Shown: in pieces, positions 34,598 through 43,836 of the stretch
How positions within the stretch are numbered: the first letter of the stretch is position 1
How the letters are laid out: every line of letters starts with the position of its first letter
Assembly (NCBI RefSeq): GCF_003584105.1
Contig: NZ_QXFO01000028.1
Span: 62,001 to 126,000 of the forward strand
DNA from: Flagellimonas taeanensis
GTDB lineage: Bacteria > Bacteroidota > Bacteroidia > Flavobacteriales > Flavobacteriaceae
Length of the DNA: 64,000 bases
Direction of reading: 5' to 3'
Translations under genes and position numbers: made by a program
Notes under the pieces: model-generated
What the model was told of the DNA's origin: nothing
Seen by the model: the letters and a program-made list of their open reading frames with translations, nothing else
Database searches by the model: none

Positions 34598-35530
34598 TTA
34601 GAGTTTTAAGATGCGGTTTGTGTCGGTATTGTACAAGAAGTTATACTTTAATGAACCACCTAAATATAATTGACTATCACGTATTTGGGAGTAATAATTT
34701 GATTTGTTCTCCAAGACTTCCTTCCCTTTTTTTGTCAACTTTACAGGATTGAAAGAATTGAAGAGCGGTTTCAAGGAGGTGATGATTCTATCGTATTGTG
34801 TATCCCCAAAACCATAATATCCTTGGTCTGACAATAACTGACCCATCAAGTCGCCCCTTGATTCCGGTTTTTTGGTCACAGCTGTTTTCAAAACGTGGTT
34901 TTCCAGTTCGTTGAGGCCATTTTTAATGGTGGGGAATCGCTTCAGGTGGGTTTTTAGGGCGTCGTTCAGATACTCAAATTGAAAATCATTATTGGCAATC
35001 TGGTTTTCCAAACGTATGGGGTTGTCACTGCAATAGAGTTGCCAGATGTAATCCGCATACTCGATATCATCTTGGGAAAGCACGGTACGACTTTCATACA
35101 ACTGCAGCAATCTTTCATCACTGAGTTCATTGAGTCCGTACAATTTGCCACTTTCATCTTCTTTACCGCTGCATACCAATGAAATTTCTGCGTGCCTTCT
35201 GTGTTCTTTCAGCCAACTCAGGACGGCCAACATGTTTATTTGACAGAAAAGATCGTATTCAAACCACAAAACGATGTGGTCCTGTTGTTTGTGGTTACAT
35301 AATGAACGATATTCCTTGAGCGTCTTTTCAACGAACCAGGACTTGGAAATTTTGTAGTTTTTGTTGAGAAATTCAAACCGGGTCTTCCAGAAAGATTCGC
35401 TCCCCACAGCGCAAAGGGTCTTGCCCTCACATAGCATTTCCCTCCATGTGATGATGTCTCCCTTTAACGGCAAGGACTGCAATCTGGACGTGAAACTGTC
35501 CCCGTTGGTAATGTGCAACAGTGATTTCAT
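34598..35530 (-). CDS. DUF1835 domain protein
   Basis: A 310-residue cytoplasmic protein. The DUF1835 part covers about residues 1-125 (LLHITNGDSFTSRL, GDIITWREMLCEGKT, VLWFEYDLFCQINML), and the rest is helical with a DUF3658-like end (YYGFGDTQYDRIITSL, VKLTKKGKEVLENK). Function unknown; the family is often found near regulators and nucleotide enzymes. The ATG at 35530 (MKSLLHITNG) is used; a TTG six bases upstream is less likely. It is the first gene of a three-gene minus-strand run with the phosphorylase and the binding-fold protein. Confidence 0.82.
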   Translation of the reverse strand: MKSLLHITNGDSFTSRLQSLPLKGDIITWREMLCEGKTLCAVGSESFWKTRFEFLNKNYKISKSWFVEKTLKEYRSLCNHKQQDHIVLWFEYDLFCQINMLAVLSWLKEHRRHAEISLVCSGKEDESGKLYGLNELSDERLLQLYESRTVLSQDDIEYADYIWQLYCSDNPIRLENQIANNDFQFEYLNDALKTHLKRFPTIKNGLNELENHVLKTAVTKKPESRGDLMGQLLSDQGYYGFGDTQYDRIITSLKPLFNSFNPVKLTKKGKEVLENKSNYYSQIRDSQLYLGGSLKYNFLYNTDTNRILKL

Positions 35531-35673
35531 TTTCAACTTTAGTTTTTGTTGGTTAGGAGGAATAAAATTAAAACTTAAACCAAGAACACAAAAATTTTTT
35601 CACAAAACATTGGTTTTCAGTATCTAATTTTAACACGCAAGAGCCAAGTAATTTCATTTTCGGGAAATTTCCA

Positions 35674-36009
35674 TCATCCCCCGACCCGTTTCACCGAAAA
35701 ACCATTCTCTTTCAGGAACGCCATGATCTTGTCCCTGTAATCCCCTTGGATAATAATCGTATCGTTCTTAAAACTGCCCCCAACTCCCAAGAAGGTTTTC
35801 AGGTCTTTGGCCAGTTTCTTAAAATCACTTTCGGCGCCATTGTAGCCTTCCAGTATGGTAATGGGCTTACCCTTACGCTTTTCATATTTACAGATAATGG
35901 GGTCGTCCTGCAACCAATAGGATGGGCCATCATTGCCTTTTTCGGGTTCCTCTTCGGGCACGTGGTCGGGAAAAAGATTCTTGAGCTGGTCTTGTAGATC
36001 CACAGACAT
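35674..36009 (-). CDS. SUI1/eIF1-like translation factor
   Basis: A 111-residue YciH/SUI1 family protein. The eIF1 fold lies in residues about 45-111, with KYEKRKGKPITILEGYNG, LAKDLKTFLGVGGSFKN and the end IQGDYRDKIMAFLKENGF. eIF1-like proteins act on start-codon selection; the bacterial role is not well defined. The start codon overlaps the stop of the upstream dioxygenase gene by one base (TAATG), showing translational coupling. Confidence 0.93.
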   Translation of the reverse strand: MSVDLQDQLKNLFPDHVPEEEPEKGNDGPSYWLQDDPIICKYEKRKGKPITILEGYNGAESDFKKLAKDLKTFLGVGGSFKNDTIIIQGDYRDKIMAFLKENGFSVKRVGG

Positions 36010-36959
36010 TATTTTTTTACCAATCCCAATTCAATCAGCCTTTCGTGCAAAAAATCTCCTGCAGTAATGTCCTCATAAGCTTTGGGGTGTTTGTCATCAA
36101 TACAGTTTTCCAAGCAGTTCAATGGCATTTCACTGATGGGATGCATAAAGAACGGAATGGAGTACCTGGAAGTGCCCCATAGCTCCCGTGGCGGGTTCAC
36201 CACTTGGTGGATCGTTGATTTCAGTTTGTTGTTGGACAGTCGGGAGAGCATATCGCCTACATTGATCATCAATTGGTCGGGTCTGGCGATGGCGTCAACC
36301 CATTCCCCTTGGTGATTTTGCACCTGCAACCCTTTTCCATGGGCGCCCATAAGCAGGGTGATCAGGTTGATGTCACCGTGCGCTGCCGCCCTGACCGCAT
36401 TTTTGGGCTCCGTAGTGATGGGAGGGTAGTGGATAGGCCTCAAGATGGAGTTCCCGTTCTTGATGAAGTCATCAAAATAGGTTTCCTCAAGGTCTAGGTG
36501 CAGGGCCAGTGCCCTCAACACATATTTGGCCGTTTTTTCCAGCATTTGATAGGTCTCCTTGCCAACGGCGTTGAATTTAGGGAGTTCCTTCACCATCACA
36601 TTGGCCGGATACTCGGCTTCCAGTTTTGGGTTGTCCTCCACATATTGGCCAAAATGCCAAAACTCCTTCAGGTCACCCTCTTTTTTGCCTTTGGCATGCT
36701 CCTTTCCAAAGGAAGTGTACCCTCTTTGCCCTCCAATGCCCTCAATTTCATATTTGTCCTTTACCTCTTGGGGCAGTTGGAAGAATTTTTTGATTTCGGA
36801 ATAGAGGTCGTCCACCAGTTCATCGGATAAAAAATGTCCACTGAGGGCGACAAAGCCGATGCCCTCAAAAGCGGCGCCTATTTCCTCGACAAACTTTTCC
36901 TTTCGGGCCGGGTCCCCAGAGATAAAATCCTCTAGGTCTACACTTGGAATCGCACTCAT
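36009..36959 (-). CDS. Isopenicillin N synthase-like 2-oxoglutarate/Fe(II) dioxygenase
   Basis: A 316-residue cupin-fold oxygenase. The N-terminal DIOX_N-like part starts MSAIPSVDLEDFISGDPARK. The iron triad is in HGDINLITLLMGA (His and Asp, about residues 200-202) and STIHQVVNP (His about residue 255), with the 2-oxoglutarate Arg-x-Ser in SRYSIPFF. The substrate is unknown. It is coupled to the SUI1-like gene downstream, which might suggest a link to translation, but pairing alone is weak evidence. Confidence 0.9.
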   Translation of the reverse strand: MSAIPSVDLEDFISGDPARKEKFVEEIGAAFEGIGFVALSGHFLSDELVDDLYSEIKKFFQLPQEVKDKYEIEGIGGQRGYTSFGKEHAKGKKEGDLKEFWHFGQYVEDNPKLEAEYPANVMVKELPKFNAVGKETYQMLEKTAKYVLRALALHLDLEETYFDDFIKNGNSILRPIHYPPITTEPKNAVRAAAHGDINLITLLMGAHGKGLQVQNHQGEWVDAIARPDQLMINVGDMLSRLSNNKLKSTIHQVVNPPRELWGTSRYSIPFFMHPISEMPLNCLENCIDDKHPKAYEDITAGDFLHERLIELGLVKK

Positions 36960-37069
36960 ATCTAAATGGTTTGTAATAAGGTCAAAAGTAATGAATATTG
37001 CCGAAGATTTTTGAAGTTTACAGAAAGATGGGGGCGTTTTACTACTTTTAGGCCGTTGAATTTTATCAC

Positions 37070-39046
37070 ATGAGGTATCATATTGGCGATCTGGACCAAC
37101 AGAAATTACTAGACCTGTACACTGGGATGCTCAAGCCCCGAATGATCGAGGAAAAGATGTTGATTCTTTTGCGACAGGGCAAGGTTTCCAAATGGTTCAG
37201 CGGCATCGGCCAAGAAGCCATTTCCGTGGGCGTGACCCAAGCCCTGAAAGGGGACGAATATATTTTGCCCATGCACCGCAACCTTGGGGTCTTCACCTCA
37301 AGAAACATCCCCTTGAACCGATTGTTTGCGCAATGGCAGGGAAAGCAGAGCGGTTTCACCAATGGCAGGGACCGTAGTTTCCATTTCGGAACCCAGGAAT
37401 ATAAGATTGTGGGCATGATTTCCCACTTGGGCCCCCAATTGGGGGTGGCCGACGGCATTGCCCTGGCCGATATGCTTCGGCGCAAGAAAAGGGTGACGGC
37501 TGTTTTTACAGGCGAAGGGGCGACCAGCGAAGGCGATTTCCATGAAGCGCTCAATGTGGCATCGGTATGGAACCTGCCTGTGTTGTTCTGTATCGAAAAC
37601 AATGGCTATGGGCTTTCCACGCCCACCAACGAGCAATATAACTGTGAGAATTTGGCCGATAGGGCCAAAGGGTATGGTATGGAGTCCCGCATCATTGATG
37701 GCAACAATATTTTGGAAGTGTATGCTAAGGTAGACGAGATCTGCAAGGCCATCCGAAAAAGGCCAAGACCCATACTTTTGGAGTTCAAGACCTTTCGAAT
37801 GCGTGGGCACGAGGAGGCCAGTGGTACCAAATATGTTCCGGAGAAGTTGATGAAGGAATGGGGCAAGAAAGATCCCATTGCCAATTATGAAGCCTTTTTA
37901 TTGGAAAAAGGACTGCTATCCGAAGAAAAAATAAACCAGCTAAAAGCCAGTATCTCAGAAGAAATCGATGAAAATTTGAAACTTGCTTTTGATGAACCAA
38001 CGATTTCGTTTAATGAAACCAAAGAATTAGGTGATGTTTATCAATCATTTGATTATCAAGAAATAAAACCTAAAGAGGAGAGGAAAAATATTCGTTTTGT
38101 GGATGCCATTTCGGAAGGACTGGAGCAATCCATGTACCGCCATAATGAATTGATACTAATGGGGCAGGACATTGCCGATTATGGTGGCGTTTTCAAGATT
38201 ACGGAAGGTTTTGTGTCCAAGTTTGGAAAGAGCAGGGTTCGGAACACACCCATCTGCGAATCCGTCATTGTTTCTGCGGCGATGGGGCTTTCCATCAATG
38301 GCATGAAAGCTGTGGTGGAAATGCAGTTTGCCGATTTTGTGAGTTCCGGCTTTAACCCCATTGTGAACTATTTGGCCAAATCACATTACCGCTGGAACGA
38401 AAAAGCGGATGTGGTGATCCGCATGCCCTGCGGTGCGGGAGTAGGGGCAGGACCTTTCCATTCCCAGACCAACGAGGCTTGGTTCACGAAGACCCCCGGG
38501 CTCAAAGTGGTCTATCCCGCTTTTCCAGAGGATGCGAAAGGTTTACTGAACACGGCTATCAACGACCCCAATCCCGTGCTGTTCTTTGAACACAAGGGAT
38601 TGTACCGAAGTGTGTACGGAGAGGTGTCTTCCGATTATTACACGCTGCCCTTTGGTAAGGCCAATTGGGTAAGGAAAGGGGGGACCATTTCCGTGGTCAC
38701 CTACGGTGCCGGGGTGCATTGGGCCATCGAAGTATTGGAAAAACATCCCGAAATCGATGCAGATCTCTTAGATTTGCGGACACTTCAACCTCTGGATTTT
38801 GACGCCATCAAGGCTTCTTTGAAAAAAACGGGCAAACTGATCATTTTGCAAGAAGACACCCTTTTTGGGGGTATTGCGAGTGACATTTCTGCCATGGTCA
38901 TGGAAGAATGTTTTGAGTATCTGGATGCCCCTGTAAAGCGAATTGGTAGTATGGAGACCCCGGTCCCCTTTGCAAAGGAACTGGAAGCAAACTACCTGCC
39001 CAAGAAGCGGTTCGAGGCTGCTTTATTGGAATTGTATGCGTATTGA
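37070..39046 (+). CDS. 2-oxoacid dehydrogenase E1, alpha and beta subunits fused
   Basis: A 658-residue thiamine-diphosphate enzyme. The alpha half (1-320) has GQEAISVGVTQALKGDEYI, HRNLGVF and the ThDP/Mg motif GEGATSEGDFHEALN ending in ENNGYGLSTP. After a linker the beta half (about 345-658) starts RFVDAISEGLEQSMYR and has GQDIADYGGVFKITEGF, PICESVIVSAAMGLSING, MPCGAGVGAGPFHSQ and EDTLFGG. This fused layout is the Bacteroidota form of branched-chain 2-oxoacid dehydrogenase E1, which feeds iso/anteiso fatty acid synthesis and Val/Leu/Ile breakdown with E2 and E3 encoded elsewhere. Pyruvate or another 2-oxoacid cannot be ruled out. Confidence 0.92.
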   Translation: MRYHIGDLDQQKLLDLYTGMLKPRMIEEKMLILLRQGKVSKWFSGIGQEAISVGVTQALKGDEYILPMHRNLGVFTSRNIPLNRLFAQWQGKQSGFTNGRDRSFHFGTQEYKIVGMISHLGPQLGVADGIALADMLRRKKRVTAVFTGEGATSEGDFHEALNVASVWNLPVLFCIENNGYGLSTPTNEQYNCENLADRAKGYGMESRIIDGNNILEVYAKVDEICKAIRKRPRPILLEFKTFRMRGHEEASGTKYVPEKLMKEWGKKDPIANYEAFLLEKGLLSEEKINQLKASISEEIDENLKLAFDEPTISFNETKELGDVYQSFDYQEIKPKEERKNIRFVDAISEGLEQSMYRHNELILMGQDIADYGGVFKITEGFVSKFGKSRVRNTPICESVIVSAAMGLSINGMKAVVEMQFADFVSSGFNPIVNYLAKSHYRWNEKADVVIRMPCGAGVGAGPFHSQTNEAWFTKTPGLKVVYPAFPEDAKGLLNTAINDPNPVLFFEHKGLYRSVYGEVSSDYYTLPFGKANWVRKGGTISVVTYGAGVHWAIEVLEKHPEIDADLLDLRTLQPLDFDAIKASLKKTGKLIILQEDTLFGGIASDISAMVMEECFEYLDAPVKRIGSMETPVPFAKELEANYLPKKRFEAALLELYAY

Positions 39047-39135
39047 TTTGCAATATTTTAACCATTTTTTGATGGAGAAAACAACTTTATATTGACCCAT
39101 TTCGTATCTTTTATTGAACATTAACTTTAAATCTT

Positions 39136-39621
39136 ATGGTAAAACGATCATTATTATTCGTCGCAATAGCAAGCATTTTGCTTGTTTCGTGCTCAGTATC
39201 CAAAAGTGCCCGATCTCAAAGAGATATTTTCAGCGGTACTTGGAATTTGGACAATGTGTACTACGAAAACAACTCAGGCAATTTCAAGTCGGTCATCTTC
39301 AACGACGCAGAGGACATCTGCTTCGAGGACAGTGAGTGGTTCTTTAGGGACAACAACAGCACGGGAAGGTACACCATCAAACAGAGTTCCCTATGCCAAG
39401 GTGGCGACCGTTTCTTCAGATGGTCTGTGGTGGAGCCCACAGCCAATTATTCCAGCCAATTACAATTCAAGTTCATCGATGAAAACCGAAAGGATATTTC
39501 AGGAGGTTATGGGTATCGATTGAACATCGTAAGCCTAACAGAACAGGCCATGACCCTCAAATCCAACGTATCGGTGGACGGACAGCCCGTGACCGTAGTC
39601 TATGAATTCTCAAGAAAATAA
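39136..39621 (+). CDS. Lipocalin-like lipoprotein
   Basis: A 161-residue protein with a lipobox (ASILLVSCSVS) and a beta-rich body of the Bacteroidota lipocalin-like type. It begins with the typical FSGTWNLDNVYYEN strand and later has SEWFFRDNNSTGRYTI, RFFRWSVVEP and the closing MTLKSNVSVDG strand. Probably a cell-envelope ligand binder. It precedes an OmpA-family lipoprotein on the same strand by 110 bp. Confidence 0.8.
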   Translation: MVKRSLLFVAIASILLVSCSVSKSARSQRDIFSGTWNLDNVYYENNSGNFKSVIFNDAEDICFEDSEWFFRDNNSTGRYTIKQSSLCQGGDRFFRWSVVEPTANYSSQLQFKFIDENRKDISGGYGYRLNIVSLTEQAMTLKSNVSVDGQPVTVVYEFSRK

Positions 39622-39731
39622 AACAATATGAAACCGGCATGACCAAAATACTCTTTAGGGACATAGTGCAATGATTATTTTGGTCATCAAAGGTTCCATG
39701 TGACCATTGAAAAAACAATAAAAATAAACAC

Positions 39732-40424
39732 ATGAAAAATATCCTATTAAAAAGTACAACCGCATTCTTGGCCCTGAGCCTTATTTTGAGCTGTGATGCC
39801 GTAAAAAATGCAAATAATACCCAAAAAGGTGCTGCTATTGGCGCTGGTGGTGGTGCCGTCATTGGTGGTATCATTGGGAACAATGTAGGAAAAGGAAATA
39901 CGGCCCTTGGCGCCATTATCGGTGCCGTGGTCGGTGGTGCGGCCGGTGGCTACATCGGTAACCGAATGGACCGTCAGGCCGAGCGTATCGAGGAAGAAAT
40001 CCCTGGTGCAGAAGTGCAGCGGGTGGGAGAGGGCATCAACGTGACCTTCAGCGGAGAAAACGGAGTCTATTTCGATACCAACAAATCTGACATCAAAGGG
40101 GCTTCTGCCACTACATTGGACAAATTGGCCGGAATTTTCAAGGAATATCCAAAGACCAACATTCTGGTGGAAGGCCACACGGATTCTGATGGTGCCGCAG
40201 AATACAATTTGGGGCTTTCACAACGTAGGGCCCAAGCAGTAACCAATTATTTGGTGAGCAAGGGCATCTCCAGCGGTCGTTTTACCACTAAATGGTACGG
40301 TGAGGAGCAGCCTATTGAAAGTAATGATACGGCAGCCGGCAAAGCCAAGAACAGACGAGTGGAGTTGGCCATCGTTGCCAGTGAGGAACTGAAACAAGAG
40401 GCCTACGAGAAGACGGATAATTAA
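39732..40424 (+). CDS. OmpA-family lipoprotein with glycine-zipper segment
   Basis: A 230-residue protein with a lipobox (LSLILSCDAV). Residues 30-85 are a glycine-zipper region (AAIGAGGGAVIGGIIGNNVG, then GAIIGAVVGGAAGG). Residues about 110-225 are the OmpA C-terminal peptidoglycan-binding domain, with FDTNKSDIKGASATTLDKLA, NILVEGHTDSDGAAEYNLGL and the AGKAKNRRVELAI end. It tethers the outer membrane to the cell wall. It is followed by a strong terminator. Confidence 0.93.
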   Translation: MKNILLKSTTAFLALSLILSCDAVKNANNTQKGAAIGAGGGAVIGGIIGNNVGKGNTALGAIIGAVVGGAAGGYIGNRMDRQAERIEEEIPGAEVQRVGEGINVTFSGENGVYFDTNKSDIKGASATTLDKLAGIFKEYPKTNILVEGHTDSDGAAEYNLGLSQRRAQAVTNYLVSKGISSGRFTTKWYGEEQPIESNDTAAGKAKNRRVELAIVASEELKQEAYEKTDN

Positions 40425-40443
40425 GCTAGTGACTAGTTAATTT

Positions 40444-40475
40444 AAAAAAGCGGCCCAAACTAGGGCCGCTTTTTT
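40444..40475 (+). terminator. Intrinsic terminator after the OmpA-family gene
   Basis: AAAAAAGCGGCCC and GGGCCGCTTTTTT form a 13-bp stem with a six-base loop; symmetric A/T runs let it work on both strands, so it may also end the gene at 40511-41428. Confidence 0.92.
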
Positions 40476-40510
40476 CGTTTCAAGCTTCAAGATAACATAT
40501 TAAGTGGCTT

Positions 40511-41428
40511 TTACGGTCTCTTATACAGGTAATTAAACCTCCATTCCTCATAGCCGTAGCGAGGAAGGCCAATTGATTTTCTATTTCTGTTCAGCACTTC
40601 TACGGGCGGCAAACGTTCATCCATGCCCCTGAAAGTACCATAAAACCGGGATTGGTCAAGCGATTTCATCATGGTCAATTTATCAGCTACTGCGCCGTAG
40701 GTTTTGGGGTCACAAGTTCCTTTTTTCACGAACTCCAATAATTTGGGCAAAAAGTAGTGCTCCATGACAGAATCTTTCATGTGCAGTAAAATAGGATCCA
40801 TCATTACTCTTTCTTCAGCCGTTGAGTGCCCAATGAGTTCTTTGCCCGGATAACCATATTTTTCAAAAATGACTTTTAGTGCCCTGCCGTTGGAAATGTC
40901 TATTGAATCCTGCTTTTCTAAGTTTTCCATATAACTCTTCCCCCTATACAACTGATCGGAACGTTTCATCTGTCGTATTTGCTCCCTTAGATCCATGTTT
41001 ATGGTCGCTTCATACGTTTTTCGCATTTGCATGAACCTGAGACTGTCCAAACCGGATTCCAAGGCAATTGATGATAGAATGCTATCTTTTTTTATCTGCC
41101 TCCATGTAAGGCCATGTTCGGAGACCAGATTTTGAAGGTTTTCATATGCAATTTCCTTGTTCCCTACTTTGTAGGCGGAAGCGGTATATGTTTCCAACTC
41201 GTAGTAAATGTACATGTTTATCGGTTCCATTTTTTGGAACAATCCATGCAACAGCTCAAAGGATTGCCTGTAATTTCTGGTCAAAAACAGACTGTCTGCC
41301 TTGTAGACGACCTCATAATACCCGGATGACAGGTAATCTTCCGTATTCTCTTGTTCAACAGGACTGTTTTGCCCACTCACAAACTGGATGCACAACAGAA
41401 CCAGACATGTTTGTAGTTTGAAGTTCAT
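40511..41428 (-). CDS. Secreted hypothetical protein
   Basis: A 305-residue exported protein: signal peptide MNFKLQTCLVLLCIQFVSGQ, then a mostly helical body with TPR-like spacing in the first 100 residues (YEVVYKADSLFLTRNYRQSF, YTASAYKVGNKEIAYENLQ). Its C-terminal half (ALKVIFEKYGYPGKELIGHS, LPKLLEFVKKGTCDPKTYG) is of a type seen in Bacteroidota DUF6624-like proteins; that assignment is from memory. No catalytic motif recognised. The ATG at 41428 is used, since the longer frame starts in an A/T run. Confidence 0.72.
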   Translation of the reverse strand: MNFKLQTCLVLLCIQFVSGQNSPVEQENTEDYLSSGYYEVVYKADSLFLTRNYRQSFELLHGLFQKMEPINMYIYYELETYTASAYKVGNKEIAYENLQNLVSEHGLTWRQIKKDSILSSIALESGLDSLRFMQMRKTYEATINMDLREQIRQMKRSDQLYRGKSYMENLEKQDSIDISNGRALKVIFEKYGYPGKELIGHSTAEERVMMDPILLHMKDSVMEHYFLPKLLEFVKKGTCDPKTYGAVADKLTMMKSLDQSRFYGTFRGMDERLPPVEVLNRNRKSIGLPRYGYEEWRFNYLYKRP

Positions 41429-41707
41429 TTTTTTTTTGTGTATCAACTAACGGCGATGAAATGCCGATCAATTGAAGGATTGTTTAAAAAATGGGGGGAA
41501 TGCTTTGAACTACAATATATGCATTTTCTCAACAAGATTGATTTTCACACAACGCTTCTCCAATTTTCCTGATTTCACCACTAAATCCTTTCCTACATTA
41601 GGATTTGGCCAACAAACCATTAAATGAAAGTTAATCCCAATCCAACTATCCCAGTTATTTCGTAACTTAATAGTCGTTACCGACTTCCAATCCCAAAACA
41701 CGCAACC
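41429..41707. other. Intergenic stretch without detected feature
   Basis: About 280 AT-rich bases between divergent genes. I see no reading frame with coding character, no repeat of the dispersed type and no strong hairpin. Confidence 0.5.
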
Positions 41708-42040
41708 ATGGACCCTATCAGTGAAAACAGCACATACCAAAAGCAGGAATTGCTGATCCGCATGGAACGGAACCACGAGGTCATACAGCGGTTGTCCAAA
41801 AAGTTGTGCTCCTACACCTGTGAACCCAAATGTCCCTCCAGTTTTGAGAAATACAATGACTTAAAGCGGAACTTCAAGCTGTTTGAAAAATACCAAAAGA
41901 ACATTATGGATCTGATCCATAGAAAAAAGGCCGGTGCCGTTCAAGGGCTTGAAAGAGAGGTCCAACTCCACCTGAAGCGCTTCAGGGAATTGGAAGCGGA
42001 TATCGCCTCATACCTTCTGGACACCTTGGAACATTCCTGA
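41708..42040 (+). CDS. Small helical hypothetical protein with a three-cysteine cluster
   Basis: A 110-residue cytoplasmic protein of unknown family. Charged helices (QKQELLIRMERNHEVIQRLS and LKRFRELEADIASYLLDTLE) suggest a coiled-coil hairpin. Between them lies CSYTCEPKCPS, three cysteines in a 9-residue span that could bind a metal. Its own transcription unit. Confidence 0.7.
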   Translation: MDPISENSTYQKQELLIRMERNHEVIQRLSKKLCSYTCEPKCPSSFEKYNDLKRNFKLFEKYQKNIMDLIHRKKAGAVQGLEREVQLHLKRFRELEADIASYLLDTLEHS

Positions 42041-42155
42041 TTTTTACTTTTTCGTTAAAAAGAAACCGGTCGTTTTTAATGTAAAAGATGCCCTCCAAGT
42101 ATTTTTTACTCTTACAAACATGCGTAATATTGCAGGGCCATAAACTTGTGTTGGA

Positions 42156-43073
42156 ATGGGAAAATCCTCTAAATCCGTCTTGGTTATCCTTGCTTTTTTT
42201 GCCATCTACGTGATATGGGGGTCCACCTATCTTCTGAACAAGGTAGCCGTGCAAGAACTGGAGCCCTTCATGTTGGCTTCGTGCCGTTTCACCACTGCTG
42301 GAATCTTGATCTTTATCTTGGCCAAGATCATGGGGATTCCCCTAAAGATCACCAAAAAGCAGCTATGGAACACCATCATTGCAGGCATCCTTTTTCTCAG
42401 TTTTGGGAACGGGGTAGTGGTGTGGGCCCTTAAATATGTGGACAGTGGGTTTGCTGCTTTGGAGATTTCCGCCCAACCGCTCATCATCTTATTGCTGATG
42501 CGGGTGCTCCAGGGAAAAAAGATACAGCCTATGTCCGTCATCGGTGTAATCCTGGGCATCGTGGGTATCTATTTGTTGGTGAGCCAGAAACAGATCATCG
42601 CCAAGGAAGAATCCATCATCGGCATGGTCATGATTTTCTTTTGTATGCTGAGCTGGGCCTACGGTAGTCTTTTTGTGGCCAAAGCGGACCTGCCCAACAA
42701 CTATTTTGTGAACACCGGTTACCAAATGTTCACAGCGGGAATCACCTTGGCCCTGATGAGCTTGGCATTCGGCGAAAGTTGGTCGGCACCACTAAATTGG
42801 AGTGGGGGAGTACAGCTCTCCATGGTCTTGCTGATCGTTTTTGGGAGTATTTTGGCCTTCACCTCTTTCAATTATTTGTTGAAGGCGGTTTCCCCGGAAA
42901 AAGTGGCCACGTCCACCTACGTCAACCCCATTGTGGCCCTCTTGTTGGGCTGGTATTTTTTGGACGAACAGATCACGGCCCAATCCATTGTGGCCGCGAC
43001 CATCCTGCTCACGGGTGTCTATTTTATCAACACCAAAAAGACACTCGCCATTTTTGAGCGGTTCAAACGTTAA
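42156..43073 (+). CDS. EamA/DMT family transporter
   Basis: A 305-residue inner-membrane protein with ten predicted hydrophobic segments in two EamA repeats. It opens LVILAFFAIYVIWGSTYLLN, with the WGS motif of exporters, and the second repeat includes FFCMLSWAYGSLFVAKADLP. Such carriers export amino acids or metabolites; the substrate is unknown. The DUF4251 gene follows 67 bp downstream on the same strand. Confidence 0.92.
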   Translation: MGKSSKSVLVILAFFAIYVIWGSTYLLNKVAVQELEPFMLASCRFTTAGILIFILAKIMGIPLKITKKQLWNTIIAGILFLSFGNGVVVWALKYVDSGFAALEISAQPLIILLLMRVLQGKKIQPMSVIGVILGIVGIYLLVSQKQIIAKEESIIGMVMIFFCMLSWAYGSLFVAKADLPNNYFVNTGYQMFTAGITLALMSLAFGESWSAPLNWSGGVQLSMVLLIVFGSILAFTSFNYLLKAVSPEKVATSTYVNPIVALLLGWYFLDEQITAQSIVAATILLTGVYFINTKKTLAIFERFKR

Positions 43074-43140
43074 TGTTTCTGAAGGGTTCTGGGAAATCAA
43101 CCCAAAAATCCGTATTTTCAACAAGGCTAATGATTTGAAT

Positions 43141-43701
43141 ATGAAAACTCGGATAACGTACGGTTTTGCCCTTTTGATGCTGTTTGCCATGGCTTGTGCC
43201 TCAGGACCAAGATCCCAGGCCACCCCGGCCGAGTTGGCAGCTTTTGAAAAAATGATCTCCGATAAAAGTTTTCAGATTGATGCAGGTTGGGCGCAACCCA
43301 TGGCCAGCCAAGGTCTGAACAGCATTGCCAATGCAGGTTTGTTGCCGCGTGGGAGTTCTGCCAGCAGAATTGACATCGCCGGTTCAGGAGGATACTTGCG
43401 GATAGTGGGCGACAGTGTGATGGCCGACCTTCCCTATTTTGGGGAACGCCAGATGGGAGGGGCCTACAACCCACAGAAAGGCGGTATCCAGTTCAATGGC
43501 ATTCCTAAAGAATTCACCATCGAACCGAACAAAAAAGGAGATGGAAAAACCCTGCGCTTCAATATCTCCCAAAATCAGGAGGGATACAGGGTAATAGCCC
43601 AAATCTACCCCTCTAATTATACCACCATCACTATTGCCAGCACCCACCGAACCACCATTTGGTATCAGGGAACCGTTTCTGAATATGAACGGGATAAGTG
43701 A
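43141..43701 (+). CDS. DUF4251 lipoprotein
   Basis: A 186-residue protein with lipobox FAMACASG, then a DUF4251 body: AFEKMISDKSFQIDAGWAQP, SGGYLRIVGDSVMADLPYFG, PQKGGIQFNGIPKEFTIEPN and the closing TIASTHRTTIWYQG. The family is confined mainly to Bacteroidota and has no known function; the fold is beta-rich. Confidence 0.9.
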   Translation: MKTRITYGFALLMLFAMACASGPRSQATPAELAAFEKMISDKSFQIDAGWAQPMASQGLNSIANAGLLPRGSSASRIDIAGSGGYLRIVGDSVMADLPYFGERQMGGAYNPQKGGIQFNGIPKEFTIEPNKKGDGKTLRFNISQNQEGYRVIAQIYPSNYTTITIASTHRTTIWYQGTVSEYERDK

Positions 43702-43719
43702 GTAGGTCCAAAGTACATG

Positions 43720-43762
43720 TGTCAGACTTCAGACATCTGACCTCTGATTTCTGACTTCCGAT
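43720..43762. repeat. Short tandem-like TCTGA/CAGA repeat
   Basis: GTCAGACTTCAGACATCTGACCTCTGATTTCTGACTTC-type sequence made of alternating CAGACTTCAGACA and TCTGACCTCTGATT units; parts are inverted copies and could form a hairpin. Sits between the DUF4251 and sugar dehydrogenase genes. Confidence 0.45.
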
Positions 43763-43836
43763 ACCGAACTTCTTCCTCTTTCCATCATTTTGTTTTAGCT
43801 TTATGGGTTTAGAAACCAAAACACCCATTCATTCCA

